Assembly: GCF_000006445.2 (NCBI RefSeq)
Contig: NC_006048.2
Location: forward strand, 1,116,001-1,180,000
Length of the DNA stretch: 64,000 bases
Reading direction: 5' to 3'
From: Debaryomyces hansenii CBS767
Taxonomy: Eukaryota > Ascomycota > Pichiomycetes > Serinales > Debaryomycetaceae
Positions 12,495 through 21,782 of this stretch are shown in pieces. The translations under genes and the position numbers were made by a program. Below the pieces are notes generated by a model. That model saw nothing but the letters and a program-made list of their open reading frames with translations. It did no database searches and was not told the origin of the DNA. Each line of letters starts with the position of its first letter. Position 1 is the stretch's first letter.

Positions 12495-12677
12495 CAATTG
12501 TATAACGTTATTGTAATTTTATAGATGTTTAGTCAATATCATGGGTAATTGTATTTATTTGCAGATTGGGCAATTAAGCAGCAAACCGTCACGAGATCGG
12601 TCCATCCGATATTTATGGGGAGACATAACTCAGTTTATCGTCTCTACTTGATACACTGAAGCTTATGATCGAAGGTA

Positions 12678-13787
12678 ATGTACTGTCCTAAACCGGTAAG
12701 CATCTGCTTGACAGTACGGAGGCCTATTAGCAGAATATTTCGAGGGATTGGGACGTATAATAAATTTGGTAAGAGGAAGATTTCATCAATATGGATTCGG
12801 GAATATAACTCTTCAAAACAAAATTTCAAACAAGAATTTGAAAGACGGAAATACGATCAACTAATCAGAGAGCAGGTTCTCAGGTCGACCTTGCAAAATA
12901 ATATGGGATTCATAAATGGTAGTTCGACAGTTCGTGATAATAGAAAGTTACCATTTAGAACAATATTGCTACTTATTATATGTTCGAGTTCATTGACAAT
13001 AGGGGTTTACGTTATTAGTCAACTTGTTAAGTTTAAGCAAGATGGTAATCATAGAAGAATTTTTCTTCCTTTATGGTTTAGCGCTAATTGGCTATTTAAA
13101 AGTACATATTCATTTCCAAAAGGTTTGAAATATTTGGATAGAGAGTACTTTGACTACTCTATGGTAGAAATGAGCCAGCAAAATTCAGGTAATGATTGTT
13201 CCGATGTTGGCAATTTTATAAAGCTCCTAATAGATGAAAACATCAAATATAAAGTGCTAGAGGAGTTATCGTTGAATAATAGCATTAGGAAGATGTTTAA
13301 ATTGCCATTGGGTATAGATCTTGATAGCCCTAAATTTAATATATGGCTAGAAACAAAATACCCCTCTGTATCAGGAATTCAAATAAATATGGAAAACAAT
13401 AATGGTGTTTCGTCGGTAAATATGAGCTGGATTATTAAACTGTTGAATTTTAATTCTATAATAAATGATGCATTGGTGCTGGCAGGTTTAAAGCTCGATA
13501 GAATAAGCACCGATGAGTCAATAAGAGGGTCTTTTTTGGATAAAGGAATTAAAGAGGCTAAGTCTATTAATGAACATAAACACATAAATACAAACAAGGA
13601 CTACGACGTATTCTTTTCAGGTGAGTTCAAAATCAAGGATAAATATAAAGTTGAGAAAGGTACTTTGTCATACAAGGGCATGTTTGATTTTAGTCATTTA
13701 ATGATTAACAGAGGGGTTAAGATAATTAAAATGGACATGGTCTTGGAAACTAACGAATCGGAATCAATTAAGTACAAGGTACTTTAA
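12678..13787 (+). CDS. AIM39: AIM39-like mitochondrial inner-membrane protein
   Basis: 369 aa. The N-terminus is rich in Arg and Lys with few acidic residues, like a mitochondrial presequence. One membrane segment lies at about residues 95-115 (TILLLIICSSSLTIGVYVIS). After it comes a soluble domain opening with FLPLWFS and containing a VLEELS...KLPLG stretch and a conserved-looking C-terminal beta-rich part (VFFSGEFKIKDKYKVEKGT). This layout and these short motifs resemble yeast Aim39, a mitochondrial protein of unknown role. The assignment is from memory of family features, not alignment. Confidence 0.7.
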   Translation: MYCPKPVSICLTVRRPISRIFRGIGTYNKFGKRKISSIWIREYNSSKQNFKQEFERRKYDQLIREQVLRSTLQNNMGFINGSSTVRDNRKLPFRTILLLIICSSSLTIGVYVISQLVKFKQDGNHRRIFLPLWFSANWLFKSTYSFPKGLKYLDREYFDYSMVEMSQQNSGNDCSDVGNFIKLLIDENIKYKVLEELSLNNSIRKMFKLPLGIDLDSPKFNIWLETKYPSVSGIQINMENNNGVSSVNMSWIIKLLNFNSIINDALVLAGLKLDRISTDESIRGSFLDKGIKEAKSINEHKHINTNKDYDVFFSGEFKIKDKYKVEKGTLSYKGMFDFSHLMINRGVKIIKMDMVLETNESESIKYKVL

Positions 13788-13969
13788 TGATATACTGATA
13801 TTTTTATATTTCTAAACCCTTGTTTACTAGCATATACGGGTGCATGTGCCCTGTTCCTATTGGTAAAACCTTTTATTTTAGTTTCCATACAATTTGCTAC
13901 CGTCTTCAAACCATCATGATGTCAGTACATAGCATAGGAACTTGATGCGGGGATTATCATTCTGAATTG

Positions 13970-13977
13970 TATATAAA
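13970..13977 (+). promoter_or_regulatory. TATA box upstream of the overlapping small ORFs
   Basis: TATATAAA about 60 bp before the ATG at 14038. The same spacing is seen before the two secreted-protein genes at 18047 and 57109. It suggests that transcription begins just before 14038, so both overlapping ORFs would lie on one mRNA. Confidence 0.45.
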
Positions 13978-14037
13978 TCCTACCAAATTCTGATATTGCA
14001 GAACCGTTGTTAAGATCAAATATAATTGAGCGTTTTC

Positions 14038-14388
14038 ATGAAGCATCTGGTTAGTAAATTCACTCCAGAAGTTGATTTAGAAACTATTGATACTACTGTA
14101 TTAAGAGATATAATAAGTGCTTACAAGACTAATCTAACAGATAAAGTAATTGAATATACATTGTGTTTGAGATTGAACTCGGCAACTTTATTCAATAACA
14201 TATACTTAGGACTACTAACTATTAGTCCAAGTGAAATTGATACAGGTGAAATTGTTGATATACTTGATAACCTCAAAAATATCGAATGGGAACATGAAGA
14301 CAGAGTACTCGGTAGTGGGATTACTTTCGATGCTTTTGATCCTTATGAATGCGACGACGGTTGTATCTGCTCCAGTAAGCGAGAATAA
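14038..14388 (+). CDS. Small ORF of unknown function, overlapping the cysteine-rich peptide gene
   Basis: 116 aa from the first true ATG at 14038. The reading frame extends upstream but without another ATG. The product looks like a soluble, mostly helical, acidic protein with no signal peptide. It ends in a small Cys cluster (YECDDGCIC). I do not recognise it. Its last 95 bases overlap, in a different frame, the start of the secreted-peptide ORF at 14294. A TATA box 60 bp upstream favours this as the first ORF of the transcript. It could be real, a 5' remnant of a frameshifted gene, or chance. Confidence 0.45.
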   Translation: MKHLVSKFTPEVDLETIDTTVLRDIISAYKTNLTDKVIEYTLCLRLNSATLFNNIYLGLLTISPSEIDTGEIVDILDNLKNIEWEHEDRVLGSGITFDAFDPYECDDGCICSSKRE

Positions 14389-14608
14389 TTCAACAGACGT
14401 GGACTCATTGGCTCTGAAGTGGTATGACTGTTCCATAGGTGGATGCCCAGCAAACCCATGTAATGGAAAAATCTATAGCATGAGGGATGCGCATAATTGT
14501 AAAGTAAAATCTTCAGGTAAGCATTATGGGTGTCCAAAAACTGGCAAATGTTATAAAATAAATACAGCCTTGAGTTACAATATGAAAGGAGGTTTTTGTT
14601 GCTCCTAG
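14294..14608 (+). CDS. Putative secreted cysteine-rich peptide (8 Cys), function unknown
   Basis: 104 aa. Residues 1-26 form a convincing signal peptide: MKTEY, a hydrophobic core, then VVSA before the likely cleavage. The mature part has eight cysteines at 46, 51, 56, 69, 80, 86, 102 and 103, ending in an adjacent pair, and is otherwise Lys/Gly/Ser-rich and basic. N-glycosylation sequons lie at residues 31-34. Even cysteine count and small size suggest a disulfide-bonded extracellular protein. Roles such as a killer-type or antimicrobial peptide, or a cell-wall peptide, are all possible and none is shown. Codon 41 is CTG (serine in CTG-clade yeasts). It starts inside the preceding ORF, in another frame. 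Confidence 0.6.
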   Translation: MKTEYSVVGLLSMLLILMNATTVVSAPVSENNSTDVDSLALKWYDCSIGGCPANPCNGKIYSMRDAHNCKVKSSGKHYGCPKTGKCYKINTALSYNMKGGFCCS

Positions 14609-15317
14609 GTATTTGCATTGATAATGAATCATTGATATCGCGATACTTCAAGTTGAAACCAAAAATAAATATGATATTATATGGCCCAATTGACGTAAAT
14701 TGCTTTTCAAAGTTAGCCGTATATGTAGTTAGTTAGTGGTGGAGTCTTGATTACCTCGATTGTTCTTCAAATGTCCCAGCATCTCATTTTATAGAAGAGT
14801 TCATAATATCTCTTGAGCGATTATTTAAGCGCTCCATTTTTCGCCGCCAATAAGATGAAATTAGCCGGTGGTTAAAAGCTAGGATACAAAGTGATACTAT
14901 ATTCTATTGTGTAATATCAAGTAACCAATAAAGGACTCGATGTTTAAGGTCTTTGTAGTCACGGCACTTAGAAATATCGTAGGCCCGGGGCAGTAACAAA
15001 TCCTGAGTTTAGAACCCTTGAAGAAGATTTATGTCATAAAATATGCACGATTTTTCTTGTAGTGTTGATCAGACAAAGCGTTGAACTCTAATGTCCGTGA
15101 GGAAAAGATATCCAAGTTGCATGCTATTTTTAACTAAAGCACAATAGGATATATCTGATATACCCGATAGCTACGTTTTCACAAGTAGAAGCCTATCAGA
15201 TTACTTTGCAATATAAAAGAGAATAACATAAAATTTCATATTTAAAAAAAATATACCGTTGAACGTTTGACATGTAACTTTATTTCATTCGTAATTTGTA
15301 ATATATGTAGATGTAAA
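14609..15317. promoter_or_regulatory. Upstream region of the Zn2Cys6 regulator
   Basis: 709 bp. It contains a short inverted repeat GAGCG/CGCTC (14815-14819 and 14830-14834) and a CCCGGGG patch near 14982. The reading frame of the next gene is open upstream of its first ATG but only from a TTG. No RNA gene seen. Confidence 0.35.
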
Positions 15318-17564
15318 ATGTCCAGTATTTTCAAGATCGTAATCGATTTTGTATGGAAATATTTTTCACTGATAACGCGGCATAAATGTCAACGTTCTTA
15401 TCTTGCTCCAAATGTGCTGAACCAAGACAAGCATGGTAATATGAGTGATAAAATACAAGAAAGCCATGACAAGGAAGATAATGTATCACTCAAAAAGAGA
15501 AAGATGAATCTGCAAGGCAGAGAGAAGTCGGATGAAATTACAGAAACGAATAACCGAAAATTTGCACAGGCCACTAGAACACCCAAAGCTTGTGATCTAT
15601 GCCGAAAACAAAAAACTAGATGTTTCAAATCAGTTAATGATGAAGTATCATGTTCAAGGTGTATATTTCTTAACAAGGAATGCTCATTTAGCCAACGTCA
15701 AGATATTTCACAATCCCCATCTATACCAGATAATGAAATACTCAAAGATGAAAGAACAAAAACTAAGCTTGACTTAATACATGCTGGAATTAACGAGTTA
15801 CTATCTATAATTAAATCCGATAATGGGAAAGTTAATATTCGTAGCAGTGATGCCGAACTCTTACTTACGGCTGGCCAGGCATTTAATGGTATACCAGGTT
15901 CCTCTTCAAGCACTTCGTCAAAAAAATCGAAGCCAAATACTCCCACAAATATGACTAGTAATGTTTCTTCTGAAATTGAGTCTCTTGTAGACACTGATTC
16001 GGGGCCATTGTTTAACTATTCAATAAATTCATTCAAAATGGCGCCATTTGCGATGGTATGCAATCAAGTTGAAACCTCCCATATTCCAAAATCGATATTA
16101 AACTTGCTTAACCTATCCACGGTTGAGAGTAGTTTAGATCAAACCCTATTATATAAACTGAACAAGGATATAATATCTTTGGGATTATTAACTGAGGCAG
16201 AAGCGGTTGATTTAATGAATAAATTTAGAAGAAATCACGGAAGGTGGGTGCTGTTTCCCTCAAATGCTCCAACTGATGTGTTGGTTGAAAGGATTAGAAA
16301 TAAATCACCCTTATTGTTAACTACGTGTTGTTGTCTATCTTTGAGATACCTGTTCAAGGGAGCAAATTCTAGTCATCTCGAAATTCTTAACAAGAAGAAA
16401 TCCAACTATAGATTGTTGATGAAACAACTAGCAGAAGAGTTGAATGATTCGTTGCTGAAATATACTTCCTTTCCAAAGTCTACTTTAAATAATGGTGATA
16501 TCGAATTCTTGCAGGCACTAGTTCTTCTTTCAATTTATTCGTTATCATTATCATCAATTGCATCTTCCCGGTTGAGTCTTGATCTTAGTGATGATAGTGT
16601 TTTACATGAATTAAATTTAGATGCATGGTACCTTTCTAGCATAGGTTTAACAACATTCGTATCAAAAGCTACGTTTGGAACATTGTTACAAAAGACCAAG
16701 AACACTGGTAACGTAGACTTGCCATTTACTATATTCTACGATGAAATAGACAGCGAAGAATACCAAACTTTAACAACATTAAGAATATTCAATCATCTCA
16801 CATTGGTACATTTGATCAACTGCATTTTCTCGGGGCGTATGTGTGTGGTTGATGAAATAAGGTTGAACTACTGTACTGCTACACTTACTTTGCCCAGTTC
16901 TACTAATTTTGACGGAAGAATGGTCAGTGAGATAAGCATATTGCTAATCACTTACAATTATATTCAGTTAAATTTGAATGACATCACTGCAACTACCCTC
17001 GAAGAATGTGAAATGAATTACAGCACCACCACAGGAAACATGAACGCATGGTACAACCAATGGGAATATATTTTCAACCAGCCGACTTTACAGTTTGTAG
17101 AACTATGTTATCACTTTTGCGGTCTAATTGTTATCTACGCCTACAATTTTCGCAGGTCCACGTTGATAGATGCTAACCCTCCCATTTTTGACATATTCGA
17201 CGATAACAATGTGGATTATGTTCTACGCCATTGTAATTCTCGGTCTCTACGCGAGATGATTACACATGCCTGTCAATTGCTTAAGTTTGTCAATGTTGTA
17301 GACAGCGACTCGTACTTTGCATATTTGTCGGACCAAATCCATTTTTGCTTTTACTTCACTACGATCATTTTGATTAAAATCTTGTCATTTATAAGATCTC
17401 AGAAGCTACAAATGGTCTCTGATATGTGCAACCTCGATTCTGTTTTAAAGGATATAAACCTTCTTCTAGGAAAATTCCATACAATCCAACAGGATGACGA
17501 TGATATCGTCACGAAATATGAACTTGGAATAAGGTACGCGTTGCACAAGCTGTTTGTTGAATAA
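15318..17564 (+). CDS. Zn2Cys6 fungal transcription factor
   Basis: 748 aa from the first ATG (15318). A second ATG at 15441 gives 707 aa and a more usual hydrophilic N-terminus, so the true start is open. The binuclear zinc cluster is ACDLCRKQKTRC followed by CSRCIFLNKEC, spacing CX2CX6CX9CX2CX6C, about 50 residues after the 15441 start. A Ser-rich linker follows. The rest is a large helical fungal-specific middle homology region ending in a short acidic helix. It should bind CGG-type sites in the nucleus. The regulon cannot be read from the sequence; the neighbours are a secreted peptide and a GPI protein. Confidence 0.88.
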   Translation: MSSIFKIVIDFVWKYFSLITRHKCQRSYLAPNVLNQDKHGNMSDKIQESHDKEDNVSLKKRKMNLQGREKSDEITETNNRKFAQATRTPKACDLCRKQKTRCFKSVNDEVSCSRCIFLNKECSFSQRQDISQSPSIPDNEILKDERTKTKLDLIHAGINELLSIIKSDNGKVNIRSSDAELLLTAGQAFNGIPGSSSSTSSKKSKPNTPTNMTSNVSSEIESLVDTDSGPLFNYSINSFKMAPFAMVCNQVETSHIPKSILNLLNLSTVESSLDQTLLYKLNKDIISLGLLTEAEAVDLMNKFRRNHGRWVLFPSNAPTDVLVERIRNKSPLLLTTCCCLSLRYLFKGANSSHLEILNKKKSNYRLLMKQLAEELNDSLLKYTSFPKSTLNNGDIEFLQALVLLSIYSLSLSSIASSRLSLDLSDDSVLHELNLDAWYLSSIGLTTFVSKATFGTLLQKTKNTGNVDLPFTIFYDEIDSEEYQTLTTLRIFNHLTLVHLINCIFSGRMCVVDEIRLNYCTATLTLPSSTNFDGRMVSEISILLITYNYIQLNLNDITATTLEECEMNYSTTTGNMNAWYNQWEYIFNQPTLQFVELCYHFCGLIVIYAYNFRRSTLIDANPPIFDIFDDNNVDYVLRHCNSRSLREMITHACQLLKFVNVVDSDSYFAYLSDQIHFCFYFTTIILIKILSFIRSQKLQMVSDMCNLDSVLKDINLLLGKFHTIQQDDDDIVTKYELGIRYALHKLFVE

Positions 17565-18046
17565 GAGTCCCACACGTGTTAATTGTGAATTTTAATAGTG
17601 TTTTTCGTCTTATTTAGTACCTTGATGGACAATATTTAATCTCTCTCATGATGTGTCTCCTGCATGCGTATACTTAGAACTGAATTCGGGTATAATTCAT
17701 ATGTGTAAATACGTGTATGTATAGTTACATTTGGTAGCCAGTTGAGTAGATTAGATATCAAGAAGACGATTTTCTAAGTGTCAAAGCCATGTAATATTGT
17801 GATATAGCTTTGGCGTACTATTTTTCAGGACGTAAAGAAAAATCTTAATTTTGGAGAACAATGGTCTGACTAAATGAGAATTATGCAATGATGTTGTAAT
17901 AATAATATGGGATATCTGGATGTCACACTAATATAGATTTACGGATCTGCGGGGACGTAAGCCTACATTGACTCGAAATATATATAAAACTATTGACTGT
18001 TGCTTCCATTGCATCTATGTTAGATTTACACATACAATTATAAGAA
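17565..18046. promoter_or_regulatory. Promoter of the Ser/Gly-rich GPI protein
   Basis: 482 bp. TATATATAAAA at 17979-17989 lies about 60 bp before the ATG at 18047. A CGGGGACG patch is upstream near 17949. No ORF or RNA gene seen. Confidence 0.45.
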
Positions 18047-18772
18047 ATGAGATTATCAACAGGATTTATTACAGCCGCATGTGGAGCGAAGGTTCTTGCT
18101 GCAGATGCCACGGGCTATTTAGGTCAATTGACAGATTTATATGAGAGTTATGGTACAGATGCTGTCAAGTCTATTGCTGATCTCTATCAAACTGACAATT
18201 CATTTTTGCAACAATATCAGACGATTGCAGAAGACCTTACTAATAAACCATGGTATTCTGACCTTGTGCAAGTCACTGATGCGGCTGAAGCTTCTAAAAT
18301 CACTGGTGAGCTGTGGTTCACCTCATATGAAAATTGGGCAAGTTCCGTAGCTGGTGTTGGAGGATTTTACAATGGAGGTTCGGGTCTGGGTGGGTCCGCA
18401 GATAGTCAAGAATCTGGCTCTGGTTCGTCTGAGTCTGGTTCTGGTGCTGGTGCTGGTTCTGGAGGTTCTGGTAGTAAATCTTCTAGTTCTAGAGGCACTG
18501 GTAGTAGATCTTCTGGTTCTGGAGGTTCTGGTAGTGAATCTTCCGGTTCTGGTTCTGGCTCAAGTTCATCGTCTGGCTCTGGTTCTGGTTCTGGCTCTGG
18601 CTCTGGCTCTGGCTCAAGTTCATCGCCTGGCTCTGGTTCTGGCTCTGGCTCAAGTTCATCGTCTGGTTCTGGTTCTGGTTCTGGCTCCAGTTCATCTGCT
18701 GGTTCTGATGCCAACATCTTTTACGCGCCATTTGGTGCTACATTAGGCGCTTTAATTCTTGCTTTGATATAA
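18047..18772 (+). CDS. Putative GPI-anchored cell-wall protein with Ser/Gly repeat
   Basis: 241 aa. An N-terminal signal peptide (about residues 1-19) precedes a roughly 90-residue domain (about 20-115) that I do not recognise, with Trp-rich ends ([19 protein letters not shown]). Residues about 118-222 are almost only Ser and Gly, encoded by a tandem GGTTCT/GGCTCT-type array. The last 20 residues are hydrophobic and follow a small-residue SAGSDAN stretch, as for a GPI attachment signal. Expected at the plasma membrane or cell wall, O-mannosylated on the Ser repeat. Repeat length is likely to vary between strains. Confidence 0.8.
   Translation: MRLSTGFITAACGAKVLAADATGYLGQLTDLYESYGTDAVKSIADLYQTDNSFLQQYQTIAEDLTNKPWYSDLVQVTDAAEASKITGELWFTSYENWASSVAGVGGFYNGGSGLGGSADSQESGSGSSESGSGAGAGSGGSGSKSSSSRGTGSRSSGSGGSGSESSGSGSGSSSSSGSGSGSGSGSGSGSSSSPGSGSGSGSSSSSGSGSGSGSSSSAGSDANIFYAPFGATLGALILALI
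18372..18711 (+). repeat. Ser/Gly codon tandem repeat within the GPI protein
   Basis: A degenerate array of 6-bp Ser-Gly units (ggttct, ggctct) with inserted tca-agt-tca-tcg blocks. It runs through most of the C-terminal half of the gene. The opposite strand is open through it and would read Glu-Pro or Gln-Asn repeats, which is a by-product of the repeat. Confidence 0.85.
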
Positions 18773-18839
18773 CTGTACCATTTCTAAAAAGAATATTTTA
18801 TGGAGTATTATCTAATATACAAGCGTAGTTTTCATCCGA

Positions 18840-20621
18840 TTATTTCAAATGACCTCTAAAATTACCTTCCATATAATCTATATGTACGAATGCTCTTTCC
18901 ACCATCGGTAAAGTTTCAATTGCATATTGCAATGCCTCAGCAATATCATGAACATCTTTTAATGATAAATTAAATTCTTCATTGTCGAAAACCAAATCTA
19001 TCTCGACGTTTAAGTTATCGCCAACATGATAAACTTTTAATGATGTAATTTGCTTAATCGATTCAGCGAATCTATATGATAAATACAATATCACTTTATA
19101 ATCCAATGGACTTGCAACTGCTCCTGTTAAATTCTCAATGTGTTCAAAAGCAGTCTTACTCCACGATACTATGATGTAGACTGATAATAACAATGCACCC
19201 AAAGGATCAAGCCACCACACGTTTAAATAATGACCAGCGGCTGGCATAATTAAAGAAACAAAATTGAATATTATGTCAGTCATAGCATCTTGTGCAAGAG
19301 CTTGGACTGAGCTCGATTTACTCTTAGAACACCAAACCCAACAACCTATTTTACACAAGATAGTAGTAGTCATAATAATAATCGCCCCTTTGCCAATCTC
19401 AGCTGTCATTCTATCCTCTGGTAGGCTCAAAAACAATCTTTTAAACGATGCTTGTCCAACTTGGAAAAATGAAATTATAATAATGACCGAGAAAATCAAC
19501 ACACCCAACGGTTCTAGACCTGATCTACCAACAGGATATGCATGCTGCGTTCTCCATGTCTTAGTCGTTGATAACTTATTAGCTATAAAGATAATAAAAG
19601 TAGAAAGAAAGTCCAAAATAGAATCAACTAACGATGCAACAACAGATATAGAATTTGACAATATGCACACAATTATCTTACCTATTAAAAGGATAAAATT
19701 AACAAAAAAGTTAACTAAAATTGCAAATAATACATTCTGTGAAGTCTCTTCCTGATTATATCCCAAGAAGTGAGCCCCTTCTGTTTCAACATTACCGGGA
19801 ATTTCATTAAATCTAGAACGATGAGAAACCATAGAATTATAACTAGTTGTATTAGAGTTCATATTGGTGCCTATTTGGTTATCTTCTGTATCCTCTATTC
19901 TATCTTTATTATTTTGACGAACTTCTGAGCGACTATAATTGGAAAGCATATTAATGTGAATCTTACCATAATCTAATAGATTATCGATCTCTTGAAACCT
20001 TTCTATCAAGTAATTTTGATCCTCATAGTACTTTCTAACCTTTTTATTTCTAATCTTCGAAACATTTGGCTTCCAGTTATCCATCCAATTCGTCAAGCTT
20101 TTATAGTTACCGATTAACTTGTGAGGCCTCATTCCTGTCAAGACATTTAACCTCCTCTGTTGTTCCTCAAGATCAGGTACCGAATAAATACTAGCACTAC
20201 TTTCTAGAATACCACTCGAATTAAGATTCAAATTACTTGAATTCAAGTTTGCATACTCAAATCCTCCACTTGAACCTAAGTTTGGATTCGTGACCGTATA
20301 ATGGCCACTCAACAATCTGTGGAATAATGGTGGTACTTGATGACTAACTGATCCCTGACGATAGCTTTCAGTCAAGCCTGCACTCCTCCCTATTTTATCG
20401 TCTCCTTGTTCATTATACGCTGAATGTGAACCGTGTCTTATATTCGAATGCTGATTTGGTGAATATTTGTTAAAAAGAGCTGACGTAGACGGCGATTTTG
20501 GTACGCTTACATTAGCCCTCTCATTTGGCGCATCCGGCTTATTGATTGGTATCAGCAGTGTAGGCAAGAGTGGGTCTCGTTCACCTGATTCGTTACTAAA
20601 GTTAGACTTAGACATACTCAT
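18840..20621 (-). CDS. Cation diffusion facilitator, manganese-type (Mn-CDF)
   Basis: 593 aa. A hydrophilic Ser/Asn-rich N-terminal region of nearly 300 residues precedes the transporter core (about 297-585). Metal sites in TM2 and TM5 are DSILD (Asp333, Asp337) and DAMTD (Asp445, Asp449). The DxxxD pattern marks the Mn-CDF group rather than the Zn group (HxxxD). The C-terminal domain (about 495-593) has the cytoplasmic ferredoxin-like fold pattern ending in HIDYMEG. It probably moves Mn or a related divalent ion out of the cytosol into an organelle. The Golgi Mn/Ca pump Pmr1 is 15 kb away. Substrate is inferred from the motif. Confidence 0.9.
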   Translation of the reverse strand: MSMSKSNFSNESGERDPLLPTLLIPINKPDAPNERANVSVPKSPSTSALFNKYSPNQHSNIRHGSHSAYNEQGDDKIGRSAGLTESYRQGSVSHQVPPLFHRLLSGHYTVTNPNLGSSGGFEYANLNSSNLNLNSSGILESSASIYSVPDLEEQQRRLNVLTGMRPHKLIGNYKSLTNWMDNWKPNVSKIRNKKVRKYYEDQNYLIERFQEIDNLLDYGKIHINMLSNYSRSEVRQNNKDRIEDTEDNQIGTNMNSNTTSYNSMVSHRSRFNEIPGNVETEGAHFLGYNQEETSQNVLFAILVNFFVNFILLIGKIIVCILSNSISVVASLVDSILDFLSTFIIFIANKLSTTKTWRTQHAYPVGRSGLEPLGVLIFSVIIIISFFQVGQASFKRLFLSLPEDRMTAEIGKGAIIIMTTTILCKIGCWVWCSKSKSSSVQALAQDAMTDIIFNFVSLIMPAAGHYLNVWWLDPLGALLLSVYIIVSWSKTAFEHIENLTGAVASPLDYKVILYLSYRFAESIKQITSLKVYHVGDNLNVEIDLVFDNEEFNLSLKDVHDIAEALQYAIETLPMVERAFVHIDYMEGNFRGHLK

Positions 20622-21782
20622 TTGAATGCTCTACCTTCTTTGCTTAGCATATATATTTTCTTATCTTGAAATCTCGATGTTTGCACTCTTTCTCAATATC
20701 GATGTTGCCCATATCCCGTTTACCGAACAATTTCTAACAATATCCTACATTTATATACAAGTTCTAGATACATAGTGTCTTCGATATACTCTATACCAAT
20801 TCTGGGCTTCCCAAGGTTTACAACGGCAGTAGAATTTGCTAATTGGCACTTGGGTGTTTGGGTGCAAACTGAGTACGGAGTTTTGATCGAAGAGACATAT
20901 TTTTCGAATACGTCTAATATTCCTACTTTCAAAACTAATTGGCATAGATTGTCGATATGGTCACTCCTGTGTTTGTATCAGGCTTTCAAATGTCAAGTTT
21001 ACGAATATAAGAACTGAAGTATTCCAAGTAACCCTAAGAGTCAGATTATCTCTCTATTATTACCCGGAGTTGGAAATTCGACCATAATTAGAAAAAAAAT
21101 TTTCATTTCTATATTCTTCTTGTACCTAAACTCTACTATAATGATTTGAAGTATTGGTATGTTTCAACCTTTCGAGAACTTATACAATTACAACATATTT
21201 CTATTATCATGATTAAACCCAATGATATAACAAATGACTGAGGATGCATATGCAAGACAAAAATAAATTTAGGAATTCTTCGTTTATGATTTATACTTAG
21301 AAATGTTGTACTAGTATGAGGCGGTGAAAGAGAAATAACGTTCTAACACAATTCAGTATGTCTGGCTTTAAATAAAGGAATACAACATTTTATATGATGA
21401 TTGTTACACAACATTCAATCCGGTGAACCCTGAGCCATGGATAAAACATGCATCACCATCTGACCTTAAAAGGTTGAAAATTCCTTGTAATTGCATTGGT
21501 TTGCACTAATACTAACTGGTTTAGGAATAAAGTGTAAGTACATGATTTTTGATACGTGCAATTATATATTTTTATGATGATAAACTTTACTTTTCAGTTC
21601 TGCTTCTGAACCAAAAATACCTGAAGATAACCCTTACCAAAGCTCAAATATCTGACATAAAATATAAATTGCCCAATTTTAATTTGTTGCAAATGAACAA
21701 GTACTAACTTTCTAGATCTATACATTTATTGTACTATATATACTTAATATACTTCAGAACTCAATTTTTGTTTTGTAGAGCC
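20622..21782. other. Gene-free stretch between the CDF gene and ARC40
   Basis: 1161 bp with no ATG-initiated ORF of note. Reading frames on both strands at about 20720-21017 begin only at GTG or TTG. On the plus strand TACTAAC branch-point-like sequences followed closely by TTTAG or TCTAG occur at about 21509-21523 and 21702-21715, with GTATGT or GTAAGT upstream (about 21157 and 21534). No coding exon could be matched to them. The CDF promoter should be at the left end. Confidence 0.35.

Noticed and set aside
14231..14293. N-terminal extension of the cysteine-rich peptide ORF
   Set aside because: It starts at GTG. The ATG at 14294 places the signal peptide exactly at the N-terminus.
15267..15317. 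Upstream extension of the Zn2Cys6 regulator
   Set aside because: The extended frame starts at TTG; the first ATG is 15318.
18406..18717. Minus-strand ORF reading Glu-Pro repeats, plus a second minus-strand frame reading Gln-Asn repeats
   Set aside because: They mirror the Ser/Gly repeat of the GPI protein on the plus strand, which has a signal peptide, GPI signal and TATA box.
20720..21017. Small ORFs on both strands in the gene-free stretch
   Set aside because: They begin only at GTG or TTG, overlap each other and have no recognisable product.
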